Below, piece by piece: positions 1 to 5,592 of a DNA stretch of 15,511 bases (position 1 is its first letter; each line of letters begins with the position of its first letter). The translations under genes and the position numbers were made by a program. The stretch lies in NCBI GenBank assembly GCA_900752305.1, contig CAADUV010000190.1, positions 1-15,511 of the forward strand, written 5' to 3'. The stretch is from an uncultured Oscillospiraceae bacterium (lineage in GTDB: Bacteria > Bacillota > Clostridia > Oscillospirales > Oscillospiraceae). The notes below the pieces were generated by a model. The model ran no database searches. It was not told where the DNA came from and saw nothing but the letters and a program-made list of their open reading frames with translations.

Positions 1-42
1 GGGGGGGGGGCGGGGGCGGCACGCACCCCCCCCCTTCCCCCC
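1..42. other. G/C homopolymer run, probable low-quality contig end
   Basis: These bases consist almost only of runs of G (10, then 5) and C (9 and 6). Such composition is unlike the rest of the window and falls exactly at its edge. It also begins where the E2 lipoyl domain should continue into an Ala/Pro linker. It is most simply read as sequencing or assembly noise, although an Ala/Pro/Gly linker corrupted by base errors could underlie it. Confidence 0.6.
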
Positions 43-279
43 TGCTTGGCCGATATAGCCCAGCAGACCCTTGACGGGGATATCCTCCCCTTCCTGTGCC
101 ACGATCTTCAGGAGCACGCCGTCGTGTTCGCTGGTGACCTCATTGGTGAGCTTGTCGGTGGTGATCTCCAGAACCGCCTCACCGGCCTTGACCGGGTCGC
201 CCTCCTGCTTGAGCCACTGGGTGACGGTGCCCTCTTCCATGGTCAACCCCAGCTGGGGCATGAGAATTTCAAAAGCCAT
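1..279 (-). CDS. acoC: Dihydrolipoamide acyltransferase (E2), lipoyl domain, partial
   Basis: This is the N-terminus of an E2 component of a 2-oxo-acid/acetoin dehydrogenase complex. It carries acyl groups on a lipoyl-lysine between E1 and E3 in the cytoplasm. The first ~79 residues form a complete biotin/lipoyl domain: it opens MAFEILMPQLGLTMEEG, and the lipoylation motif TTDKL puts the modified lysine at residue 43. The start ATG (277-279) has a strong AAGGAGGGG site that overlaps the stop of the preceding E1-beta gene; the two genes are 12 nt apart and probably translationally coupled. The gene is cut by the window edge. From about base 42 to base 1 the frame stays open but runs into G/C homopolymers that read as Gly, Arg and Pro, so residues after ~79 should not be trusted. 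The peripheral-subunit-binding and catalytic domains would lie outside. The symbol rests on the neighbouring acoAB-like genes; a branched-chain or other E2 is the main alternative. Confidence 0.85.
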   Translation of the reverse strand, partial: MAFEILMPQLGLTMEEGTVTQWLKQEGDPVKAGEAVLEITTDKLTNEVTSEHDGVLLKIVAQEGEDIPVKGLLGYIGQAGGKGGGACRPRPPP

Positions 280-291
280 ATGCTCCCCTCC

Positions 292-1272
292 TTACTTGTT
301 GAGCACGCGCTTGACCGCGGCGACGATATCAGCCGGATGGGGGAAGTTCTGATCCTCCAGCACCGGGCTGAAGGGAGAGACGATGTTCAGACCGCACACT
401 CGTTCCACCGGTGCATCCAGCTCGTCCAGCAGCTCTTCGGCGATCTGCGCGGAGATCTCACCGGCATAGCTGCCACGCTTGACCTCTTCGGAGACGATGA
501 TGGCGCGATGGGTCTTGGAGACGGACGCCTTGATGGCTTCCCAGTCCAAGGGGATCAGGGTTCTCAGATCCAGCACTTCCACATCAATGCCTTCCTGTGC
601 CAGGGTCTCTGCCGCTTCCAGAGAGAAATTGACCTCACGGGACCAGGTGATGATGGTCAGATCCTTGCCTTCCCGCTTGACCTTGGCTTCACCCAGGGGA
701 ATGGTGTACTCTCCTTCGGGGATCTCTTCCTTGTGGGCGTACAGCAGCTTGTGTTCCAGGAACACAACGGGGTCTTCGTCCCGGATGGCAGTCTTCAGCA
801 GACCCTTGGCGTCCTCAGCGGAGCAGGGTGCGACCACCTTCAGACCGGGGAAGTGGCAGAAGAAGTTTTCCAGGGACTGAGAGTGCTGACCGGCATTGCG
901 GCGGCCGGAGCCCATGGGCGCACGGAGCACCATGGGAACGCTGCACTGTCCGCCGGTCATGTAACGCATCTTTGCCGCCTGGTTGAACAGAGGGTCGGCA
1001 CATTCGGTGGCGAAATCGTCATACATCAGCTCCACCACAGGGTGCATCCCACGCATGGCAGCGCCCACGGCCATTCCCACAAAGCCCTCTTCAGAAATAG
1101 GGGTGTCGATGACGCGGTTGGGGCCGAACTCTTCCAAAAAGCCCTTGGTAATGGCGAACACATTGCCCATCACAGCCATATCCTCGCCCATGATGAACAT
1201 CTTGTCATCTCGGAGCATTTCCTCGTGCAGGGCTTCGCCGATGGCCTTGCTGACGGTGATTTTCTTGCTCAT
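292..1272 (-). CDS. acoB: Acetoin/2-oxo-acid dehydrogenase E1 component, beta subunit
   Basis: This is the beta subunit (326 aa) of the thiamine-diphosphate-dependent E1 heterotetramer; with the alpha subunit it cleaves acetoin or a 2-oxo acid and passes the acyl/aldehyde unit to the lipoyl E2. Family signatures are visible in order: ITVSKAIGEALHEEM at the N-terminus, the ID.PISEEGFVGMAVGAA segment, QHSQSLE before the PGLKVVAPCSAEDAKGLL pyrimidine-domain segment, and EVLDLRTLIPLD opening the C-terminal transketolase domain. Length is normal for the family. The ATG at 1270-1272 was chosen because it overlaps the E1-alpha stop as ATGA and has AAAGGTG upstream. A GTG at 1284 in the same frame would add only four residues. 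It is the third gene of the permease-E1-alpha-E1-beta-E2 operon. Substrate specificity cannot be read from the sequence; acetoin is favoured because the alpha subunit looks AcoA-like. Confidence 0.92.
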   Translation of the reverse strand: MSKKITVSKAIGEALHEEMLRDDKMFIMGEDMAVMGNVFAITKGFLEEFGPNRVIDTPISEEGFVGMAVGAAMRGMHPVVELMYDDFATECADPLFNQAAKMRYMTGGQCSVPMVLRAPMGSGRRNAGQHSQSLENFFCHFPGLKVVAPCSAEDAKGLLKTAIRDEDPVVFLEHKLLYAHKEEIPEGEYTIPLGEAKVKREGKDLTIITWSREVNFSLEAAETLAQEGIDVEVLDLRTLIPLDWEAIKASVSKTHRAIIVSEEVKRGSYAGEISAQIAEELLDELDAPVERVCGLNIVSPFSPVLEDQNFPHPADIVAAVKRVLNK

Positions 1273-2258
1273 CTTGCCACACACCTTTCGTTATCAGTCA
1301 CATACATATCATCCAGCACGCTGGCAGGGTCGGGATAGGGGGACTCGTCGGCAAACTTGACCGCCTCGTCCATCTCCGCCTCTGCTTCCGCCTTTATGGC
1401 GTCCAGCTCTTCCTGGGTGACGCCAGCATCCAGCAGACGCTGCCCCAGCTTCATGATGCCGTCCTTCTTCATGGCTTCTTCCATGTACTCCTTGGGACGA
1501 TACACCGCAGGGTCGCCGCAGTAATGGCCCTGATAGCGGTAGACCTTTGCCTCTACCAGATAGGGGCCCTGGCCGGAGCGAGCGTGCTCCATGGCTTCCT
1601 TCATGGCCTCGTAGACGGCAGTTGCGTCCGTCCCGTCCACCACGGAATAAGCCACACCGTAAGCCGCGGCACGGGAGGCCAGGTCGGGGGTGTTGGTGAC
1701 CCGGTGGATCTCGGTGGAGACACCGTAGCAGTTGTTTTCAATGAACCAGACCATGGGCAGATGCCAAGCGGCCGCCATGTTCAGCGCCTCGTGGAAGGAG
1801 CCTTCGTTGGTGGCGCCGTCGCCGAAACAGCCGACGGTGACGGAATCGTCCCCCATGATCTTGGAGGCCAGGGCGCTGCCAGCGGAGATGGGCTGACCGG
1901 CACCGACGATGCCGTTGGCACCCAGGTGGTTCATCTTCTGCATATCTGCAATGTGCATGGAACCGCCCTTGCCCTTGCAGTAGCCGGTGACCTTGCCGAA
2001 CAGCTCTGCCATAGCCAGCTTGGGGTCCGCACCGCGGGCGATGGCGTGACCATGGCCCCGGTGGGTGGAGGTGAAGTAATCTTTGGGTTCGATGGCCGCG
2101 AAAGCGCCCGCTTCGGCTGCCTCTTGGCCGATACTCAGGTGAATGTTGCCTGCCAGCATTCCTTTGGTAAAACAGTCGGCTGCGTGCTCTTCAAAGGCAC
2201 GGATGCGGACCATATTCCGGTACAGAGACAGCAGGAATTCCTTGTCATAGGTTGCCAT
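1269..2258 (-). CDS. acoA: TPP-dependent acetoin dehydrogenase-type E1 component, alpha subunit
   Basis: This is the alpha subunit (329 aa) of the E1 component and binds thiamine diphosphate. The classic TPP motif is present as GDGATNEG (reverse of about 1800-1830) followed after some twenty residues by ENN in VWFIENNCYGVST. Other family signatures are the N-terminal YRNMVRIRAFEE segment, GNIHLSIGQEAAEAG, the HRGHGHAIARG active-site loop, and GGSMHIADMQKMNHLGANGIVG. That last run is strongly reminiscent of Bacillus AcoA, which is why acetoin is preferred over pyruvate or branched-chain acids. The start has an AAGAAAGGTC site about 12 nt upstream, somewhat distant. The stop overlaps the E1-beta start as ATGA, implying coupled translation of the two subunits in equal amounts. 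The gene lies 31 nt after the permease gene. Alternative reading: the E1-alpha of another 2-oxo-acid dehydrogenase with a different substrate. Confidence 0.92.
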   Translation of the reverse strand: MATYDKEFLLSLYRNMVRIRAFEEHAADCFTKGMLAGNIHLSIGQEAAEAGAFAAIEPKDYFTSTHRGHGHAIARGADPKLAMAELFGKVTGYCKGKGGSMHIADMQKMNHLGANGIVGAGQPISAGSALASKIMGDDSVTVGCFGDGATNEGSFHEALNMAAAWHLPMVWFIENNCYGVSTEIHRVTNTPDLASRAAAYGVAYSVVDGTDATAVYEAMKEAMEHARSGQGPYLVEAKVYRYQGHYCGDPAVYRPKEYMEEAMKKDGIMKLGQRLLDAGVTQEELDAIKAEAEAEMDEAVKFADESPYPDPASVLDDMYVTDNERCVAR

Positions 2259-2289
2259 AATTCACAACACGACCTTTCTTCAATGGTTC

Positions 2290-3609
2290 TCAGTGGGTCA
2301 GGGAATAGTAGAGGAAGACGGGGATCAGGGACAGCAGGGGCAGGATGACCGTCTCCATTGCCACGTGCAGGTAGCCCTTCTTGTAGGAGACACCGGACAG
2401 GGCGAAGAGCATGACCACAGTGCCGTTCCAGGGCAGGGTGTCCAGGCCGCCGCAGGCGATGGAGGCCACGCGGTGGATGATCTCCGGGGTGTAGCCCCAA
2501 GACACGAAGGTGTCGCCGAACAGCTCCAGGGCGATGGTCAGACCGCCGGAAGCGGAACCGGTGATGCCGGCGATGATGGTGGTGATGGCCGCCACCTTGA
2601 GCAGACCGGGCAGGGGCAGGTTGATGATGTTGTTCTGGATGAGGGCGAAGACCTCGGTGGAGGAGACCACTTTGCCCACGCCTACCACAGCTGCGATGAT
2701 GATACAGGGGAAGATGCCGTTGTTGAAGCCCTCGGTGAGGATGTCACTGATGCCGTGGATGCCGTTCAGGGACTTCCAGAACATCAGGACGGAGAGGACG
2801 CAGCCTGCGCCCAGGCCGTAGAGCAGCTCCACGTCAAAGCCGTTGATGAGGACGAAGGTCACCACCATGGGGATGAGGGAGATGAGGAAGCTGGGGGCGC
2901 GGCCTTCCAGTTCCTTCTCGTCCAGGATGCCGCCCTGCACTTCATAGTTTTCAATGGCTGCGGCAGGGTCGCTATGATAGCGCTTGCACTGCCAGTACAG
3001 GTAGCCGACGCCGACGATAACCATGAAGAGGGTTGCCAGGGTGCCTTCTACGGGAGCTGCGGTGAGGGAGGTGCCCAGGATCTGAGAGGGGATGATGTTC
3101 TGCATCTGCAGGCTGCCGGGCATCTGACCCATGGCAAAGGTGGCGATGGCCAGACCGGTGATGCCAGGGAACAGGAACCAGGGGATGCCTGCCTTGGGGA
3201 ACAGGATCTTAGCGAAGGGCAGCAGCACGAAGATCATGACCGTGACCTGAATGCCGCCGTAGACCAGCAGGCCGCCCACCAGGACGTAGATCAGCAGGGT
3301 CCACTGGGTGCCCGCCTTGTTGATGAGGGTGCTGCTGATACGCCAGGTGGCGCCGCTCTTATCGTACAGGGCGCCCAGCAGTGCGCCCATGGCGAAGATC
3401 ACCAGCCAGCTGCCGACGAAGTTTTTCATGCCGACGAGGAACGGTCCCTCTGCGCCAACCAGAGATGCCGCCACATCCAGGCCGCCGAACAGCGCCACGA
3501 TGGCTGCCGCCAGAACGGCTGCCAGGAACATACTGATCTTCTTGTATGCCGCAAAAATCAGCACACCGAATGCTAAGAGAATGCCGATTACACTGAGTAT
3601 GATTGTCAT
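2290..3609 (-). CDS. GntP-family permease (sugar-acid/organic-acid symporter)
   Basis: This integral membrane protein of 439 aa belongs, by its pattern, to the GntP (gluconate:H+ symporter) superfamily. It is hydrophobic throughout with roughly a dozen membrane segments, beginning MTIILSVIGILLAFGVLIF. The C-terminal half holds the family-typical GITGSASGGLTIALE segment, then EIIHRVASIACGGLDTLPWNG and VSYKKGY. Length fits the family (about 440-450 aa). It is the first gene of the operon, with a promoter at 3716-3744 and a roughly 100-nt leader, and it is followed after 31 nt by acoA. Its cargo is probably the substrate, or a precursor of the substrate, of the dehydrogenase complex. Known GntP members carry gluconate, other sugar acids and D-serine; an acetoin carrier of this family is not known to me, so the cargo is open. 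Confidence 0.88.
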   Translation of the reverse strand: MTIILSVIGILLAFGVLIFAAYKKISMFLAAVLAAAIVALFGGLDVAASLVGAEGPFLVGMKNFVGSWLVIFAMGALLGALYDKSGATWRISSTLINKAGTQWTLLIYVLVGGLLVYGGIQVTVMIFVLLPFAKILFPKAGIPWFLFPGITGLAIATFAMGQMPGSLQMQNIIPSQILGTSLTAAPVEGTLATLFMVIVGVGYLYWQCKRYHSDPAAAIENYEVQGGILDEKELEGRAPSFLISLIPMVVTFVLINGFDVELLYGLGAGCVLSVLMFWKSLNGIHGISDILTEGFNNGIFPCIIIAAVVGVGKVVSSTEVFALIQNNIINLPLPGLLKVAAITTIIAGITGSASGGLTIALELFGDTFVSWGYTPEIIHRVASIACGGLDTLPWNGTVVMLFALSGVSYKKGYLHVAMETVILPLLSLIPVFLYYSLTH

Positions 3610-3640
3610 CTTTCTTTACATCCTTTCTCCTATTTTGTCC

Positions 3641-3656
3641 TCCGAAGTAGTTCGGA
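3641..3656. repeat. Inverted repeat TCCGAA-N4-TTCGGA in permease leader
   Basis: Two perfect 6-base arms flank a 4-base spacer within the predicted 5' leader of the permease operon, about 32 nt before the start codon. It could form a small leader hairpin near the ribosome site or be a dimeric protein-binding site. It is not followed by a T run in the direction of transcription, so it is not a terminator. Confidence 0.4.
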
Positions 3657-3694
3657 AGAAAAATTTATTGTTCTCTCGTTTTTCCATGTAAGCT

Positions 3695-3704
3695 CGGTCG
3701 ACCG
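3695..3704. repeat. 10-bp perfect palindrome, candidate operator
   Basis: CGGTCGACCG reads identically on both strands. It lies immediately downstream of the predicted start of permease-operon transcription (about 3709), where a bound repressor could block elongation. Nothing in the sequence shows which protein binds; the divergent LysR regulator is one candidate, although LysR sites usually lie upstream of the promoter. Confidence 0.35.
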
Positions 3705-3715
3705 CTTTCAGCCGT

Positions 3716-3744
3716 ATTGTAATATGGGGCTTTTGAATTGTAAA
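3716..3744 (-). promoter_or_regulatory. Predicted sigma-A-type promoter of the permease-aco operon
   Basis: On the minus strand a -35 box TTTACA (3739-3744) and a -10 box TACAAT (3716-3721) are separated by exactly 17 nt, close to the housekeeping consensus. Transcription would start near 3709, leaving about 100 nt of leader before the permease ATG at 3609. No other equally good promoter was seen on this strand in the intergenic region. Confidence 0.6.
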
Positions 3745-3855
3745 ATACCAAAAAATAATGCAAGAATCATAAAAAACTATCCTCACATCGTTATCTTTTT
3801 GTCAAACTTGGCGGCAGATTGGGCATTCCCCCCAGTTTTGTTAGAAAGAACAGTC

Positions 3856-3884
3856 TTGTTTTCTGACGGGAAAGCGGTTATGAT
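3856..3884 (+). promoter_or_regulatory. Predicted promoter of the LysR-type regulator gene
   Basis: A -35 box TTGTTT (3856-3861) and a -10 box TATGAT (3879-3884) are separated by 17 nt. Transcription would start near 3891, about 28 nt before the ATG at 3919, with the GGAGGGG ribosome site at 3907-3913 in between. This supports the ATG at 3919 over the much longer open frame that begins at 3724, which would start upstream of this promoter. Confidence 0.5.
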
Positions 3885-3918
3885 AAACTATATTTCTTTG
3901 CAGACTGGAGGGGACCAT

Positions 3919-4869
3919 ATGTTCAATTTCAAACATCTTTTGTACTTCAACGCTGTCTATCAATACAAAAACTTCACACAGGCAGGAGATTCCCTTTTTG
4001 TCTCTCAGCCAACCATTTCCGCCGCCATCAACACCCTGGAATCCGACCTGGGCGTCAAGCTCATCGAGCGCAGTCCCAAGAACGTGCTCTTCACCTATGA
4101 AGGGGAGCAGTTCATCCTCTGGGTGCGCAAGATCTTGAGCCTCTGCCAGGAGGCGGAGACCGCCATGCGGGATCTCTCGGACTCGGCAGATCAGCATCTG
4201 CGCCTGGGGATGTCCTACTCCTTCATGGCCACCACCGCGCCTCCGGTCTTCTCTGACTTCCTGATGGAGCACCCAAAAGCCAAGATCCAGCTAGAGGAAG
4301 GCTCCATGTGGAAGCACCTGGAGCTGATCCAAAACGAACAGCTGGACCTGGCCTACAACGCCTTCCCAGACGACTTTGCCTCCTACGGCATCGAGGCCAT
4401 CCCCACCAGCAAAGCGGAGATCCGCGTCGTCCTGAACCCGGAACACCCCCTGGCCAAGCTGGACCGCATCCCGTTTGCGCTGCTGTCCAAGGAAAAGCTG
4501 GTCATGATGGATTCCCAGTCCAAGGTCAAGCAGCTCATGGACGGGGCCTTTGAACGCCGCAGCCTCCCCATGGACGTGGTGCTCAACTACACCCAGATTC
4601 TCTGTATGTCCAGCCTGGTCCGCTCCTGCAACTACGTAGGCATCATCAGCGAAGCCGCCGGATGCAGCATCGCCGGCTGTGAGGGCTTAGTGATGCGCAG
4701 CTTGGAGGAACCTCTCATCTTTGACCTGGGCTTCTTCTTCAAAAAGGGCCGCTACCTGCCCAAGCTGGGCTGGGAGCTCATCCGCTTCCTCCAGGCCAAA
4801 GAGCAGCCCCGCCTGGCCGCCTGGGAGGAAGCGCAGACGCAGTTTGCTGCGACTGCCGCGGACAAATAA
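3919..4869 (+). CDS. LysR-family transcriptional regulator
   Basis: This is a 316-aa DNA-binding regulator. Residues 1-60 carry the LysR winged helix-turn-helix, with FKHLLYFNAVYQYKNFTQAG, then SQPTISAAINTLESDLGVKLIER as the recognition helix and wing. Residues from about 90 form the substrate-binding-like effector domain, starting HLRLGMSYSF and including a D/E-rich ligand region. Length is typical. The ATG at 3919 was chosen because it follows a strong GGAGGGG site and because the HTH begins directly after it; in-frame ATGs upstream (for example at 3892) lack a site and add unstructured residues. The gene is divergent from the permease-aco operon with 309 bp between start codons. This is the classic arrangement for a LysR activator of the adjacent catabolic operon, probably responding to its substrate. 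The ligand is unknown. A terminator follows at 4924-4980. Confidence 0.92.
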   Translation: MFNFKHLLYFNAVYQYKNFTQAGDSLFVSQPTISAAINTLESDLGVKLIERSPKNVLFTYEGEQFILWVRKILSLCQEAETAMRDLSDSADQHLRLGMSYSFMATTAPPVFSDFLMEHPKAKIQLEEGSMWKHLELIQNEQLDLAYNAFPDDFASYGIEAIPTSKAEIRVVLNPEHPLAKLDRIPFALLSKEKLVMMDSQSKVKQLMDGAFERRSLPMDVVLNYTQILCMSSLVRSCNYVGIISEAAGCSIAGCEGLVMRSLEEPLIFDLGFFFKKGRYLPKLGWELIRFLQAKEQPRLAAWEEAQTQFAATAADK

Positions 4870-4923
4870 TCGCCTGTTGGGACATGTTAAAACCATAAGT
4901 TTTTAAAACATACGACAGAATAG

Positions 4924-4980
4924 AAAAGCCCCCATCCAAGGAGCGCGGAACAGAAGCCGACGACCTGGATGGGTGCTTTT
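4924..4980 (+). terminator. Intrinsic terminator of the LysR regulator gene
   Basis: The left arm AAAAGCCCCCATCCA pairs with the right arm TGGATGGGTGCTTTT with one mismatch, across a loop of about 25 nt that has weak internal pairing of its own. The right arm ends in TTTT, then ATAATC. The A/T symmetry suggests it may work in both directions. It lies 54 nt after the regulator stop. Confidence 0.75.
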
Positions 4981-4982
4981 AT

Positions 4983-5057
4983 AATCTAACTTATTTGAGC
5001 AGTCTGTGTGTACCCTCCGCTGTGTACCTTCTTTTTTCTCTTCCCCCCTCAAAGCCG
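4983..5057. other. Short non-coding stretch before the riboswitch promoter
   Basis: No gene is supported here. The only pattern seen is a short direct repeat, TGTGTACC, twice within 24 bases (about 5007-5028), followed by a pyrimidine-rich run up to 5050. Open frames crossing the region on either strand have no ribosome site and run through the structured RNA downstream, so they are not called. Confidence 0.4.
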
Positions 5058-5086
5058 TTGACTTTGCAGCGCCATTCCAGTACAAT
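5058..5086 (+). promoter_or_regulatory. Predicted strong promoter of the cobalamin-riboswitch transcript
   Basis: A -35 box TTGACT (5058-5063) and a -10 box TACAAT (5081-5086) are separated by exactly 17 nt, making this the best promoter in the window. Transcription would start near 5093. This gives a leader of about 500 nt before the ATG at 5593, enough to hold the riboswitch and its terminator. Confidence 0.7.
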
Positions 5087-5119
5087 GAAGGCGACAATCG
5101 AATGTTTGAGTTGGCTCAT

Positions 5120-5370
5120 CGATACCGTGTAGCCGTTTTGCTGCAACGGCCCTCTCAGGAGGGTCAGGCGGCGGCTAGAAATGAATGGGGTGCAAAGCCC
5201 CGCGCGACCGGCACTGTGAGCGCAAGGACACACCGAAGCAGGTGACGCACCGTCACCGGCAGGGACCAAAGTCCACCATTGCGGAACTTGTTCCGTGAGA
5301 AGGGAGGATGTGTACGCGAGGAGGGATTTTTCTTCCCCCTCAGAGCGCAAGTCAGGAGACTTACACGGGG
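5120..5370 (+). promoter_or_regulatory. Cobalamin (B12) riboswitch
   Basis: This leader RNA shows the conserved landmarks of the cobalamin riboswitch in the right order. A closing P1 helix forms between CCGTGT (5125-5130) and ACACGG (5363-5368). A GAA-GGGGTGCAAAGCCCC element (about 5183-5201) is followed by the B12-box-like GACCGGCACTGTGAGCGC (about 5205-5222). The 3' conserved strand CAAGTCAGGAGAC lies at 5348-5360. Several perfect hairpins sit between these, for example GCCGTT/AACGGC (5132-5149), GGTGACG/CGTCACC (5241-5257) and CGGAAC/GTTCCG (5282-5295), as expected for a folded RNA. From established knowledge, this class binds adenosyl- or other cobalamins and usually turns expression off when B12 is plentiful. 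It lies 27 nt after a predicted transcription start and about 100 nt before a terminator, on the strand of the large surface-protein gene. No covariance-model search was possible, so the subclass is undetermined. Confidence 0.85.
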
Positions 5371-5474
5371 CAGAGCCATGGCAGCGGGCGGCATCTCCGT
5401 GAGCAAACAATGGCATATCATTCCTGATTTTCTCTGAGCAGAAGATCGGTCTATTTGTGCTGGACTCCGAGCAG

Positions 5475-5513
5475 CCGTCTCTCCCCAAAATCGCAGGGAG
5501 GGACGGTATTTTT
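5475..5513 (+). terminator. Riboswitch expression-platform terminator
   Basis: An 11-bp stem, CCGTCTCTCCC (5475-5485) with GGGAGGGACGG (5496-5506), contains one G-U wobble and a 10-nt loop, and is followed by TATTTTT. It lies between the cobalamin riboswitch and the coding start, 80 nt before the ATG, so it would end transcription before the gene. In its left arm GTCTCT (5477-5482) could alternatively pair with GGAGAC (5355-5360) in the riboswitch core, which suggests a ligand-dependent choice between terminator and antiterminator. Confidence 0.85.
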
Positions 5514-5577
5514 GTCATGCCGTCCTCCAATCCCCTAGGCATACACCTGGTTTCCCCAGTTGTAGATTTCAAAAAAG

Positions 5578-5585
5578 AAGGAGGA
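5578..5585 (+). promoter_or_regulatory. Ribosome binding site of the large surface protein
   Basis: AAGGAGGA ends 7 nt before the ATG at 5593, a near-perfect site that fixes the start. It lies outside the riboswitch and the terminator stem, so control is more likely by transcription termination than by hiding the ribosome site. Confidence 0.8.
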
Positions 5586-5592
5586 ACAACCC

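Noticed and set aside
1273..1284. GTG start of acoB four codons upstream
   Set aside because: The ATG at 1272 overlaps the acoA stop as ATGA and has better spacing from AAAGG; the extra residues are not part of the family N-terminus.
46..1338. 430-codon open frame on the plus strand
   Set aside because: It is antisense to the acoB and acoC genes, which have clear family motifs and ribosome sites; the mirror frame shows no domain pattern and arises from GC-rich third codon positions.
2293..3576. 427-codon open frame on the plus strand
   Set aside because: It is the shadow of the GntP permease. Its translation is full of Gly, Asp, Glu, His and Gln with no recognisable fold, as expected for the complement of a hydrophobic membrane protein.
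3724..3918. N-terminal extension of the LysR gene by 65 codons
   Set aside because: The extension lies upstream of the predicted promoter and ribosome site and adds non-LysR sequence before a normal HTH start at 3919.
4924..4980. Small regulatory RNA in the long stem-loop after the LysR gene
   Set aside because: There is no promoter directly upstream, and its place just after a stop codon with a T-ended stem is fully explained as a terminator.
5120..5370. Possible CRISPR or repeat cluster because of many short hairpins
   Set aside because: The hairpins differ from each other in sequence and spacing and match the fold of a single riboswitch; no repeated unit with regular spacers occurs anywhere in the window.
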